A DNA stretch of 64,000 bases from Tetradesmus obliquus (taxonomy: Eukaryota > Chlorophyta > Chlorophyceae > Sphaeropleales > Scenedesmaceae): contig CP126194.1 of NCBI GenBank assembly GCA_030272155.1, positions 1,541,501-1,605,500 on the forward strand. Reading direction: 5' to 3'. The position numbers were made by a program, and so were the translations under genes. Positions 12,251 through 22,906 of this stretch are shown here, one piece after another. Every line of letters starts with the position of its first letter. Within the stretch, counting starts at the first letter, position 1. Below the pieces are notes generated by a model, which saw nothing but the letters and a program-made list of their open reading frames with translations, was not told the DNA's origin and did not search any database.

Positions 12251-13851
12251 GGCTGATGCTGATAGCCCCAGGCCAGCCACAGACGGTGCCAACAAGCCTG
12301 CCGACAGCTCCCCAGTGCTGCCGCTGCTGCTGCCAGAGCTAGCAAGTGAGCCTCATCAGCTGCTGCTGCTGTCGGAGCCAGCAAGTCAGCCTCAGCCGTT
12401 ACTGCCAGAGCTAGCAAGTGAGCCTCAGCAGCTGCTGGCAGCACGGCTGGCGATCAGCAGGCTGCTGCCAGCTGATCTGCCAGCAGGGCTTGATGGCTTG
12501 GTGCTGGCTGGCCATGGCTGCAGCAGCTTGGCTGAGTTTGTGGGCAGCAGCAGGTGTGGGCTGCTGCAGCTGGTGCCAGAGCAGGAGGGTGGTGGTATGG
12601 GAGAGCTGCTGGTTCAGGTGGGTGGGGTGGGAAAAGGTGTTGTTTGGTGGGACTGCTAGGTTCTGTGTTGTTGGTAAAGCCTTGCAGTAGCAGCAGTGCT
12701 GCCAATAGGTCTGGATGTGGTGATGGCCTGCAGCAGTGTTGCTGCAATGCTCCGCATGAGCACAATACAGCTATCTTCAGTTCTGCAAGCTATAACTACT
12801 TGGATTTTAGAAGCTTTGCTGGGCTCCTGCCAGGCGCTGCACAATCTGCGTCCACACTTGTCCCACCCGTGTTTCCTGCTGGGGCTGCTGCTACTGCGTT
12901 TTGCCGCAGGTGGTGCCCGGCTACATGTCACTACTGCGCCGTGACAGCCTGCTGCGCCAGCTGCTGTCATCGCTGCTGACACTCCTTCAACAACAATCAC
13001 ATCGTCTCTGTTCTGATCCCTGTTGCAGGTGGTGCCCGGCTGCATGTCTCTGCTGCGCCGCCACAGCCTGCTGCGCCAGCTACTGTCATCGCTGCTGACC
13101 CAGCTGGAGGTGGTGAGGCTGGATGAGTCAGCACCCATCGCGCTGCAGCAGGTGGAGGGAGTGATGGAGGCGTGCTACGCGCCGCTGCTGCTGTACCGCG
13201 CGGTGAGATGCACAATGATTGTCAGTTAGGGTTGAGCTGTCGCTATGTGTTGCATGCATGCGCATTACACGGCAGCGTGAGTTCGACAATTATATTGTTA
13301 TGTGAACTGGTTCCGTAGCTAGGCGTGCATGCCAATTGCATTGTTCCTCTGTCCTATGTGACTGCATCACGATGTCGAGGGCTTCCAAAACATGAGAGGT
13401 GTCCTGACAAGGTGCGCCCGTGCAATTGTACCTTGTTTTCAGAGCCTGTTGTACACTGTATTGTCGCTGTTCTGCTGTGCTCTCTGCCCTGCAGCTCTAC
13501 TCAAGCCTAGAGCGCTTTGCTGCCGACATGATCTCAGGAGCATCCATGCTGCTCATGATGACCCCAAAAGCAGGCGTCGCCACAACCAGCACCAACATCA
13601 CCACCGACCAAGACACGCCAGTTCCCACAGATAATGGAAATGGAGCCGGCGACACTGCATCTGCTTTTGCTGCTGCTGCTGGGGCTGGCAGCAGCAGCAG
13701 CAGCAGCAGCAGCTTCTGGCTGGTGCCTGCAGCTGAGGCAGGCAATGCAGCTGCTGCAGGAATGATGGAAGTATTATACCAGCTGCCTGCAGATGGGCAG
13801 CCGCAGCGCGACATGCGGCTGGGCACAGGCGGGCTGCAGCTGCAGCTGTAG
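814..13851 (+). CDS. Giant Plus3-like / SPOC-domain protein with octad, RS and triplicated modules
   Basis: Exons read: 814-936, about 1023-1178 (5' edge unresolved), 1560-1657, 1909-1995, 2407-2481, 2673-3653, 3937-4287, 4628-6335, 7019-7194, 7376-7567, 8100-8142, 8506-9434, 10040-10158, 10459-10519, 10769-10861, 11163-12617, 13029-13202, 13495-13851. Phases agree from 1178 onward apart from one 14-bp duplication. About 2,390 residues. Residues ~45-160 resemble a Plus3 domain (FLSCSLVRIRT, then VVKVLGLSRNSGIRVSRR). Residues ~503-620 look like a SPOC domain (VWSGHIAW start, LLPPVLDFNVD, CCPLVLVPG). Residues ~889-998 are Tyr-Ser-Pro octads; RS-type segments follow (~1032-1090 and near 8880-9030). 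Three copies of a module end the protein (~1145, 1529 and 1994 onward). Plus3 and SPOC proteins usually act with RNA polymerase II or RNA processing, so a nuclear role is inferred. Could be two genes; continuous phase argues for one. Confidence 0.6.
3011..3038 (+). repeat. 14-bp tandem duplication that shifts the reading frame
   Basis: The 14 bases at 3011-3024 are repeated exactly at 3025-3038. Upstream the coding frame reads EYLDAEDHLGCFGDMLQRMM and runs to a stop at 3072. Downstream the sensible frame (TETTSSIVAALLPPLPGD and on to the exon end at 3653) is offset by exactly the 14 bases of the extra copy. Either the duplication is an assembly or allelic error, or an intron starting at the GT near 2813 removes it. 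Confidence 0.75.
3621..3786 (+). repeat. 83-bp tandem duplication of an exon tail with its donor site
   Basis: The segment starting TGCCGGCTGTGCTA at 3621 recurs at 3704. Both copies hold the exon end CTG followed by the donor GTGGGTGCGG. The first copy is read as the exon 2673-3653 tail and the second lies in the intron. Identity is high but not perfect (for example ACAGG against ATTGG). Confidence 0.8.
5435..5762 (+). repeat. 24-bp tandem repeat encoding Tyr-Ser-Pro octads
   Basis: About fourteen successive 24-bp units encode variants of the octad YSPAGDRQ. The cores include YSPA, YNSA, YSLG, FSPA, YTPA, YISA and YSHA, so the Tyr position and the Ala-Gly-Asp-Arg spacer are best kept while Ser/Pro vary. 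One unit is a residue short and one a residue longer. The repeat sits between the SPOC domain and an Arg-Ser segment in the same long exon. Confidence 0.85.
6114..6158 (+). repeat. (CAG)15 tract in coding exon, read as poly-Ala
   Basis: Fifteen perfect CAG units inside the exon 4628-6335. In the coding frame they read GCA, giving poly-alanine between an Arg-rich stretch and the first copy of the triplicated module. Confidence 0.9.
6689..7194 (+). repeat. Exon-head echo array (two copies before the exon at 7019)
   Basis: The exon starting at 7019 opens with codons for EAIQLELACEPSN. Diverged copies of this head begin after acceptor-like CAG at 6689 (DIQLELACEPS-like, with changes) and at 6826 (EAVQLELACEPAS-like). 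Both copies decay after about 45-60 bp, so only the third leads into the full exon. They lie in the intron 6336-7018. Confidence 0.75.
9435..9800 (+). repeat. Exon-tail echoes after the exon ending at 9434
   Basis: The exon tail encoding GLLVKGKEGDKTW and its donor GTGGGT end at 9434. Copies follow in the intron at about 9505-9544 (LVKSKEGDKTW, donor GTGAGG), 9617-9650 (more diverged) and 9738-9784 (LVKGKQGNKTW, donor GTGGGT). Two of the three keep an intact GT donor. Confidence 0.75.
12910..12985 (+). repeat. Exon-head echo of the exon at 13029
   Basis: About 76 bp starting after a CAG at 12909 encode VVPGYMSLLRRDSLLRQLLS, nearly identical to the exon head at 13029 (VVPGCMSLLRRHSLLRQLLS). 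The echo lacks the rest of the exon. It keeps Tyr where the exon has Cys, matching the paralogous exon at 10040. Confidence 0.8.
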
Positions 13852-14632
13852 CTGCAGGTGGGGTAGCTGCAGCTGCACCACGCTGCAACCTGTGCAACCT
13901 GCAGGGCACAGACCGAGCGTTATTGGGCTGTCTAGGGCGGCAAAAGGTTCTGTAGCCCTTCCATATGCCAAACTGGAAGCTTGGCCCTCGACCAACACGC
14001 TTGTGACACCGCTCTGCCACCGACACAACCCTTACCATGGCTGGAGCGGCAGTCGTTGGCTCTGACGTCTTCCACAAAGGCACAAGAAGCAAGGAGGTGG
14101 AGGTCTGTTATGTACCATTGTTGGCATCCGCTGGAGTCCCCACAGTTTCCTCAGCCCATATCACCGACTCTAAAGTCCACATCATCCCGGCAGAATGCCT
14201 TCACTGGTGGCATCTGCCAGAGTTGCCACAAAAGCGCTGACAACCCACCAGGCGGGCAACCCTGCAATGACTTGTGCACATGCAGTTCAATACTATTTCA
14301 AACGGCTGCAAGGCGGACGCCATCTGAGCACGACAACATCGATGCAAGGGGCGGCCGCAACCTCCTACACTGCAGCGGGTTGGAGCAGCTGCAGCACGGT
14401 GAAATCATTGATGGTATTCCCTTCATCAGCGCCCATGCTGTGCACAATGCAGCGGCAGTGATGTTCGCGGCGCCGCAGCTTGGCATGGCTGTCTCGCGTA
14501 GCACAAGCTTAGCGGTGCATGGGTGCAGCGGCCCTGTGGATGCTTAGCGATTAGGAGTGCTGGCGCTGGAAGTATAGCTGTACCACTGTTCCCGCAGTAG
14601 GCAGCCAGTTGCAGTTGGTGGGTGGCTTTTGT

Positions 14633-14685
14633 CCTCTGCTAATCTATTCTCTGCTAATCTGTCCTCTGCTAATCTATTCTCTGCG
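14633..14685 (+). repeat. Short tandem repeat, CTCTGCTAATCT units
   Basis: Three units of about 16 bp sharing TCTGCTAATCT with variable ATTC or GTCC linkers, followed by a partial unit. No coding frame crosses it convincingly. Confidence 0.8.
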
Positions 14686-14907
14686 TCAGGATGCAGCACG
14701 TCCACAAATGCCCGATGGCGCACTGTTGTCTCGCTGCTGCAGAGCAGCTAGTGCAGGTGGTAGTGTACAGTACGGTGGCAGTGTACAGCAAGGGGCCACT
14801 ATGTGCAAGCCTTGCACCGGATAGTTGGGTTGGTTGTGTTGTGTACAGCTCGTTTTGTTTGTATTCGCAGTTGCAGTTGTTTGGGAGGGTGATGATTGAG
14901 GCTTGTC

Positions 14908-14990
14908 ATTACATTACATTACATTACATTACATGCTCCACTCAACGAGGAGTGGGAACCCCAGTCAGGAGCCAACGAGAGGCTCATAGG
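14908..14990 (+). repeat. ATTAC microsatellite plus dispersed repeat, copy 1
   Basis: A run of about five ATTAC units leads into a segment ending near CAGTCAGGAGCCAACGAGAG. A related segment lies on the opposite strand at about 30725-30800, also next to a short GTAAC run. Shared blocks include ATTACATGC, the CAGTCAGGAGCC core and CGAGAG. Confidence 0.65.
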
Positions 14991-15570
14991 GAGCCAACGA
15001 GAAGTCAGAATTTGTCGAAGTTGAGGCCATAAAGATGTAGCATCTGGTTTGGTGTAACGTGGCATCAATTTGAGTGCTGTTGATCAGCTGGCCTGTCTAA
15101 GTGCAGATCACTGGCAGGTTAGAGCACTTTATCATAGCTGGCGCCTGTTCACAGCACTGCTCAGCATTGCAACACTTGCAACCAACAATACTCAGCCGCG
15201 TTGAAAATCCATTAGTCAGCAGGCCACATTCGTGCTGGACAACCACACAAAGAAGAGCTCACTAGGCTGAGATGCAGCCAAGCAGCATATTGAATAACCC
15301 GCACTGCTCTGGCACCTCCGCCGACAGGCTAACAGCAAGATCCCTAGCCATTAGCACTGTCACTTGTCATTTTTGTCCTTCTACAATCTACAGGCCTGTG
15401 CCTAGGTACAGAGGAGCACAGGCAAAGCAGGCCTACCTCAGGCGAGCTGCATCTCAACGTCAAAATTCCCGCCTGATTATCAACAAGGTGTGAGACCAAC
15501 AACAGCGCTGGCGGTCACAGCCCTATGATGCTCTCTGAAGTCACAGCACAACCAGAATGTGCATGTGCAG

Positions 15571-15575
15571 TTACA
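15571..15575 (-). terminator. Candidate TGTAA polyadenylation signal of the GDPD gene
   Basis: Plus-strand TTACA (TGTAA on the minus strand) lies about 12 bases beyond the stop of the phosphodiesterase. TGTAA is the usual green-algal poly(A) signal; the very short spacing makes the assignment tentative. Confidence 0.35.
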
Positions 15576-15586
15576 CTAGCTGAACA

Positions 15587-17465
15587 CTAGCGGTAGTTCT
15601 TGTCCAGCCACTGCACCAGTGTGCCAGGGTAGTCAGCAAAGGCTCCATCAATGCCCTCCGACTTGAACAGGAACCTGAACTCACACTCAATATCATCTCC
15701 GCAGGTGGGCAGCACAAACTGCGCCTCATTTCTGAGGGTGTATGTATGCACAATGAAGCCCTTCTGCTTCAAGCGAGAAGTGAGGCCAGTCGATACAAGC
15801 TTCCTGTCCCCTCCATCAGTAGACACCCTATATAACAAGCCTTTCCAAGGAGCTACAACAGTCACAAAGGACTCGATAGCCGCAAGGTTTGCATCAGACA
15901 CGATTTCAAACAGGGGCTGGCGGGTTTGCGGATCAGGAGCATCATCTAAAAGATACACCAGAGGAAGGGGTGTCAGCTCATGCAGGCGCCGAAGGCTGTT
16001 TAATTCAAAGCTCTGCAGGACGATGGGGCGAGCCAGCCAAGCTGTGCTGTTGATTGGCGCTGATGTGCCATACGCTTTTGACTTGAGCACGTCAGTGACG
16101 AGCTTCTCAATGGTGGTGTTGGCGGCCTTCAATGTCGGCAGCGAGTTGTGCCAGGCAGGGTGCTTGGTCTCTGCAGCAGCAGCAAGCAAGCACACAGAGC
16201 GGCAACCGTCTACATCAGCCGGCCGTCAGGGCATGTGAAACTGTCTGCAGTGCAGTGCATTGTGCAGAAGCTTGCACCGCGAAATTCAGAGTGACGAGGT
16301 GGCCGTGCGCTGCCTGCGTTGACGGATCAGTCCGGCACACCCAGTTCGATCTTCATGAATGCGCAAGTGTGAACTTGCCCACCATGTTGCCATGCGGTGA
16401 CCAAATTTGGTCACTGCATGGCAACATGTCGGCACCAGTACTTGTCAGCCCCTGACCCCGACCATCCTGCTCACAGTCGTCCGATCTTCTGGGATCTTGC
16501 AACATGCAATATGACAGAATTAGGCATGGTAAATGCACAATGTGCATGCATCAAGCACAGCGCAGCACCCACCTGGGTACACCCCCACCGGCCTGCCAGC
16601 CTGCAGCGCTATGTCCAGGTACTCGGCAAAGGTGGGGATGCTCAACTTGCCGTTGAAGGACTGGTTGCGGAATGGCAGCCGCTGAGTGGCACGCAGCTGC
16701 CGCACCTGCGGGGCGGGTTTGACAGCACATGAAGCATGACAGCTTGTCGATGCAGATATTGCTTGGAAGACAAGTACATGAATGTGGGAAGAGAGACAAG
16801 CACAGGCAGGCAGACACCGCACATGGCATGCAGCAAGGTTGAGTCCCTGCCGAACTGTTCACAGCAGCACTGTCACAAGGAATGGCAGTGTTTCTGGCCT
16901 TCGCGTGCGCACCTCTGCAAGTGTGAGGTCTGAGGCAAAGACGCCTGTCACATTGGCCCCATCGATCTCATACGTGGTGGAGCGGTCCCTGCAGCAGCAC
17001 AGCACGCAGCAATGCATGTCCTGTGAGAGGCCGGCAGTTGCTGCTGCAGATGCGGCAAGGGCAATGCGCCTCAAGGCAGTAGCAATGGCAATGCACCTCA
17101 TGCGCTGCAGCTACAGCTGATCAGCATATGTCACCCGGCTGATCTCAAAGTGCGACGTGGTGGCAAGCGCGCCGTCAGGCCAACAAGCCTCATGCATCCC
17201 ACCTGAACTTTTCTGCAGCATCTGTGGTGTCGTTGAGGTGCGGCTCGTGCCGGCAGATCAGCTGCAGGTCTTTTGTCACCACCACATCACACTCGATGAA
17301 GTCAGCACCCTCTTGAATTGCAAGCAGGTATGCCTCTCTGGTGTGCTCTGGCAGCTTCCCTGAAGCCGCACGGTGTGCTACAACCAGAGGCCTCTCTGCT
17401 GTTGTGATCTGAGCTGCAAGGCAGGAGGCCAAGGCAAACAGCAGCAGGTATGCTCTGGCAGACAT
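15587..17465 (-). CDS. GDPD: Glycerophosphodiester phosphodiesterase, secretory type
   Basis: Exons 17203-17465, 16913-16988, 16573-16705 and 15587-16170 (minus strand) join in phase to 351 residues. The family hydrolyses glycerophosphodiesters to glycerol-3-phosphate and an alcohol, often for phosphate scavenging. Visible signatures: [13 protein letters not shown] near residue 30 (first catalytic His and Arg), [15 protein letters not shown] (acidic metal ligands), ICRHEP (second His), [21 protein letters not shown], and [11 protein letters not shown] across the third junction. The start [17 protein letters not shown] gives a hydrophobic signal peptide, so the enzyme is probably secreted, periplasmic or ER-lumenal. 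The C-terminal [17 protein letters not shown] matches the family end. All catalytic positions I can identify are present. Length fits plant and algal GDPDs. The start is chosen because the signal peptide follows directly. Confidence 0.93.
16383..16428. repeat. 46-bp near-perfect palindrome in a GDPD intron
   Basis: Two 23-bp arms meet at AAATTT with no spacer and a single mismatch (positions 16396 and 16415). The outer sequence is CATGTTGCCATGC. It lies within intron 16171-16572 of the phosphodiesterase. It could form a cruciform or RNA hairpin, or be a tiny inverted-repeat element remnant; no target-site duplication was confirmed. Confidence 0.85.
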
Positions 17466-17483
17466 GGTGGCAGTACTAGTAAT

Positions 17484-17503
17484 GGTGACCTGATCAGGTC
17501 ACC
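17484..17503. promoter_or_regulatory. 20-bp perfect palindrome upstream of the GDPD start
   Basis: GGTGACCTGATCAGGTCACC reads the same on both strands and ends 19 bp upstream of the GDPD ATG (17465). It may be a dimeric transcription-factor site or a 5'-leader hairpin; which one cannot be told from sequence. Confidence 0.6.
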
Positions 17504-18608
17504 GTATCATGATATGGGTGATCACAATGCGCAGTACACTGACAACGTCACACAGCAGGCACGCATAAGTACAGCAATTAAAGTTCCGGATTCCGTGACG
17601 CCATACAAATTCCGATGCCGCGTTGATGCGCATTTGTGTCAATTGCGAATGCTTGACACCTGCCAACGCCGGCGACGCTGCATGCACATGAAACCTCACC
17701 TCACGCATAACAAATTCACATATTCTTTGACTGGTTTAAGACGCTTCACATGTCAGGCGTGCAGTCGCACAACACGATTGGATGCGCGTACCTGGACCTG
17801 CTGCTGCAGGCGCCTTCCACTGAATGTGGCAAGGCAGACGAGCAGTGCGGCAAGGCAAAGCAGCAGTAAGAGCGTTCCAACCGTTTGTTTCTTGCGTTCC
17901 ATGCTGACTTGGTGTGGTAATAGGTGTTCAGCATGAACATATGTGCTGACAGTGCAGCTTGCAGAGCAAGGGTCCTGTTGCGTGCGTCATGATCGCTACA
18001 TGAATTGCACGAAGCACTCAAGCGAAGTTCATGAAACCAGTACCACTGTTCGGTTCTCAGTGTGCGTTCGACTTTGCTTGTTTGAGGTTCCTCTGGTCTG
18101 CTGGCGAAGCTCTGGCATGTGGCTTTTGGTCACAATATTAGTCAAGCAGGCGCTTCTGCTACCACGGCTGGTATGATTATAAAGCAATCAAGCTGTCGTC
18201 AACCTCCTTATCATTACATCGGAGGGCGATACAGCATGTTCAACACCATATCAGGTGTCCAAGGTTGCAGCACACGTACTGCTGCAAGCAGCATCCGCAC
18301 TGCCCCGCTGTAGCAATGCCGAATGACGACAACTAGTTGCGTCAACTGCAAAGATACACGCAATGCACCGGCTGCTGCCAACCCAAATTCCTCTCCCTCA
18401 ACAAAACGCTCAGCACTTGTACACCAGCTTGATGCCAACCCCATGCGTGACACAAGCCCTCAAGCCTCCGCTGCTGTACGGCCTGTGTGCAGCCTGCAAC
18501 TTCACCTTCACCTTCACCATTTGCTGCCCAATCTGCAACGCACAACGTGCCAAGCCTGGCAGTACAGGTACATCAACTCCCCACACACAACGCCAAACCC
18601 CCAGGGAC
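17504..18608. other. Region between the GDPD start and the tether gene stop
   Basis: Holds the GDPD promoter side and the 3' flank of the synaptotagmin-like gene, both on the minus strand. Minus-strand 18460-18540 carries a diverged copy of that gene's terminal exon (KVKVKLQ..RPYSS, compared with EMKVQFRPYSS). A TTACA (minus TGTAA) occurs at 18214-18218, about 390 bp past the stop. No further gene is supported. Confidence 0.5.
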
Positions 18609-18849
18609 TCAGCTGCTGTAGGGCCTGAACTGCACCTTCATCTCAATCCTGCCAGCACCCTGCTGCTGCTGCTGCTGCCTGCCGCGCCGCCCCCAGCCCT
18701 TGCTGCCCTTTGGCTGCAGCCTCCACCAGCCATCTCGCCAGCCCCTGCCACCTCCTTGACTCCATGTCAAGATGTCTTTGACTGGCAGGTCGCAGAAGCC
18801 GAGCAGGTCATCAGGCTTGAGGTAGTCCCTGTCCCATACCTGCAGAAGG

Positions 18850-18882
<33 letters not shown>

Positions 18883-19105
18883 TCAGTTGGCCGAGGCTGT
18901 CTTTGACTGGCAGGTCACAGAAGCCCAGCAGGTCATCCGGCTTGAGGTAGTCACGGTCCCACACCTGCAGAAGGACAGCAGAAGCAGCAGCAGCAGTAGC
19001 AGCAGCAACAGCAGCAACAGCAGCAGCAGCAGCAGCAGCTGGTCACAGAAGCCCAGCAGGTTATAAGGCTCGTTGGCGTGGATTTAGCCATAACCCCACA
19101 CCTGC

Positions 19106-19182
<77 letters not shown>

Positions 19183-19236
19183 TTGGTCACAGAAGCCCAG
19201 CAGGTCATCAGGCTTGAGGCAGTCGCGGTCCCACAC
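18609..19236 (-). repeat. Four-copy acceptor/exon-head echo array of the last tether exon
   Basis: Exon heads encoding VWDRDYLKPDDLLGFCDL or close variants begin after CAG acceptors at 18839, 18964, 19101 and 19236 (minus strand), spaced 125, 137 and 135 bp. CAG/CTG runs separate the copies. Only the 18839 copy continues to the C2 end and stop. The 19101 copy is the most decayed; the 18964 and 19236 copies are close to the real one. Confidence 0.85.
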
Positions 19237-19876
19237 CTGCAGCATCAGCAACACCAGCTGATGTCACCAAGGCAAAAACCTGCACAGACACGGTATCGAG
19301 CCACAAACGCCTACTGCCATGGCGCACGCTTTTCATATCGTACGCTCTGACCCTTCTTTGAACTCTCTCATGCTCTCATACCCGCTACCGTTCCCTCCCA
19401 TCACAGAGCATCACCCAATGCACAGCATACCCACCTGGACTTGCAGCGTGTCTGGCACTGTGACGTTGAAGAACTCAAAGTGTGCGTTGTAGGTGGGGCT
19501 GCGCGTGTGGGGCAGCACCACCGTCTGCTGCTTCTGGCCAGCAACCTGCAACAGCAACAGCAGCAGCAGTGGCAGAGGCACGAGCAGTCCGTAAACTACA
19601 AACTCTGTTGCTGCAGTCAGTTCTCAGTCGCAACGGGCAGTGTAGTTGCTGACTGATAGTAATAAATTGTAATCATGGTGCTGTCACTGCAACCCACGGC
19701 TGACAATGCATCCAACAGACTTATCAATGCGCACGCTGGTTGGCTGGCAACCCAATTGATGCCAGGACTGCCCCCCACCTTGAGCAGCACGTAAGGGTCA
19801 CTGTCACCAGAGTCCCAATCACCAGGAGGCAAGTCCACAGCCTGCCGCACGTCAACAATCAGCACACCCCTGCAGC

Positions 19877-19915
<39 letters not shown>

Positions 19916-22100
19916 CGCAATGCCAAAAAGAAGTTCAACAACCCTGCCACCGTCACTCGCGCCACTTGAACTCGGCAGTCGACCCATGATGCCAGACTAA
20001 AGCGCAGTTTCCAGCTGCATGTACACCTGCCACACAACATCAGGGCCCTTCTCTGCAGTTCCATCAGCCCTGCCATGCACTGCTGCGCCCTCACCTGCAC
20101 GAGATGGGTGTGCCACACGGCAAGTTTGATTACTAAAAATGCTGAAGACAAATAAATTACATATGAAGTACAGCTCACCTGCACAAGATGGGTGTGCTGC
20201 TGGAATAAGTACAGCTGGTTAACCTTTGAAAACAGAACAATGCCGGACTACAGAAATTGTGCAGTTTGAGCCCTCCAATGCACTGCTGCAGCTCTCACCT
20301 GCACGAGATGGGCGTGTTGCTGTCCGCCTTGAGCTCAGTGAAGGGCCTGTAGGTCAGTGCCAGGTTGAGGCTGGCGGTGTCGCCCTCATCCACCACACCC
20401 AGCTCATACGCCCACTCGCTGCCGCTGAGCCTGCGGACAATAGTTGTTTTAACAAAAAGCAGGTTGGTCAGCAGGTTGGTCAACAAAATTAGGTTTCCAG
20501 CAGTGTCGCCCTCATCCACCACACCCAGCTCATACGCCCACTCGCTGCCGCTCAGCCTGCAGCAGGCAAATTTTCGAAAGTGAATGTAGAGTAAACTATG
20601 AATGCGTGTTTAGCGCAGCGGTGAACAGGGGTTGCCCAACCTTTCTGTTGTACTTGGATTGATGACATCCTGTTAGTGTTTTTGTTGGTGCGCTGCATTT
20701 AGCTGACAAAGGTGAGGTTAATGTGTGCTAACCAGGCACATGTCAAAGCCAAGTCGCAGAGCCGCACCGCAGCTGCACCTCCTGGCGCTCGTAGGGCTTG
20801 CCGCAGATGTCACGCAGCGGCAGCGCGGTGCGCCCGATTGGGTTGGCACTGCGCATCAGCTGGGACGCGCCCTTGAGCAGGTTGACCTGCATCAGCTCCT
20901 GCGGAGTATGCAATGCAGCAGGCAATGAACGAGACGAGAGGTTTCATTGGTGTGGCTATGCAGTATGTCTGTGCGTGAGGGGCCCTTGAGCAGGTAGACC
21001 TGCATCAGCTCCTGCAGGTAGGGAGTACAATGCAGCAGGCGACAGCAAGAGTGGGGGGAGGTATAGGTGTGGCCACGCAGTGCAAGTGTGTGTGGGTGTG
21101 GCGCCCTTGAGCAGGTGAATGTCTGCCACTGTGCCGGCGCTTAGAAACACTGGGGTATGGAATCCGTTCACATTCAACATCAAAGCAGCAGACTCGCAGC
21201 TCACCTTGAAGTTGAGCATGTCTATGTCCTGCAGCACCACGCGCAGCTGCTGGCTGGCCGGCTCCTGCACCAGCACCTCCAGCTTCTGGTTCTTCCACTT
21301 GGGGTTGCGCGTGGACTTCTTAACGCTGCTCGTAACGTGGTGCTGCGGCTGCGTCCACAGCTCCACCTGCAGCATGGCGCATTGCAAAGCATGCACACAT
21401 AACACATCGTGATGTGAGGCTGGTGCATGGTTGATTGTGTAGGTAAAGCACGCTGCGTCCACAGCTCCACCTGCATGGTGCGGCATGCGGCGGGAAGCAT
21501 GCAGATATATGTGAATCGCAACCTTTTTTATGGTTCCTGGTTGCGCCACTTGGGGTTGCGCGTGGACCTTTTTACGCTGCTGGTCACGTGGTGCTGCGGC
21601 TGCGTCCACAGCTCCACCTGCATGGTGTAAGCATTGAGAGAGGATAGTTACATGTGGGTCCTGGCGCATCTATGAGCCACAACAGGTTGCACACATGGCC
21701 TGAGACCAGAAAAAGAGAGTGAGCACCATAGAACACAATGCACACGAATTGATCGCAAGAAGGAAGACAATACATGTGTGAGCCTGCGAGCTTGGCGCGT
21801 TGCAAGATACGCATGGCGGTGCTGCAGCTGGCACACCTGTAACGTGCACATCATCAGGTGTGTCTGTGTTGGTGCAACATTTGATCATGATACTCCCTCC
21901 CTGATGACAACGTTGCTCGCCCCTGGTGGCCGCCAGCTGCGATATGTTCTGCCGCAGCTGCTGTGCTTGCAACAGCTGCAGCAAATCGCAGCTGATGTGT
22001 CTGTTGCACATGCAGCCGCACATCACCTGCGGGTCCACTGTTGAGAAGGCTCCTCCCTTCTTTGGCAGGTGCTTGGCTGACAGCACCTCCACCTGGGGAG

Positions 22101-22161
<61 letters not shown>

Positions 22162-22853
22162 GACTGGCTGTCAGGCGAGCAAAGCTTCTGCATATCCGTA
22201 ACCCCTGCAAGGCGACATGCTCCGTTTGTACGCTGTGCGCTTCAATACACTTATGTGCAGCAGCAATAACACTACACTTGAAGACTTCATGAACTTGCAG
22301 ACTGCCTCAGTCTGTGCCAATGTAGTCACTCCATTGAGCCATTTCATTAGGCCTGTGGCAGCGCCCACCACGCACCTCCAGCACACCCACGCTGTGCAGG
22401 CCCAGGTCATCAAGGTTGCCGGTGACCTCACGGGGCAGCAGCGGGATCACAAACCTGCAGCAGCAGCAGCAGTATGATTCACTACCCCAGCACTACCAAA
22501 CGCAGCTGCCGCATATAGCAGGCTCTTGACCTGCCAGCGTGGCCAGCGTGTCACAGAGTGTCCGCATGGAAGCACAGACTACTACACTCACGGCATCAGC
22601 CAGAAACCGGCTTGCAAGCACACTCAACTACACAACAAATAAGCCGCGGGCTGTGTCACCTGTTGAGCCAGCCCACCAGTGTAGCCAGTGTGTAGCAGCA
22701 GAGGCGCTGGCCAACAACCAACCTGAAAATACATGCGAACCTGGGATCCCACACACCTGTTGGGCCAGACCACGAGTGTGGCCAGTGTGTCCCTCAGGAA
22801 AGGGTCCAGGAAGGCGGCCACAGGCTTGGCAGTGAAGCGCCCGCCTGTAACAT

Positions 22854-22906
<53 letters not shown>

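Larger units (their letters stand above)
13852..15586. other. Convergent intergenic region with short tandem repeats
   Basis: Lies between the stop of the SPOC gene (+) and the stop of the phosphodiesterase gene (-). Open frames here, the largest 13981-14547 on +, show no family signature or clean splice structure. It holds CTGCTAATCT-type units (14633-14685), an ATTAC run (about 14908-14933) and one copy of a dispersed repeat (about 14915-14990). Confidence 0.6.

Noticed and set aside
13981..14547. 188-codon open frame on + in the region after the SPOC gene
   Set aside because: Composition and residues show no domain, it lacks supporting splice or start context, and it lies in a convergent 3' flank. 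Chance openness is likely in this GC-rich DNA.
17102..17202. Possible extra GDPD exon ([12 protein letters not shown])
   Set aside because: Joining exons 17203-17465 and 16913-16988 directly keeps phase and gives the family-typical [14 protein letters not shown]. An extra exon is unnecessary.
18951..19208. Minus-strand poly-Cys frame
   Set aside because: Pure translation of a CTG microsatellite in one frame; it lies in an intron.
20600..20660. tRNA-like stretch (TAGCGCAGCGGTGAACAGGG)
   Set aside because: No full cloverleaf or T-arm sequence could be paired around it.
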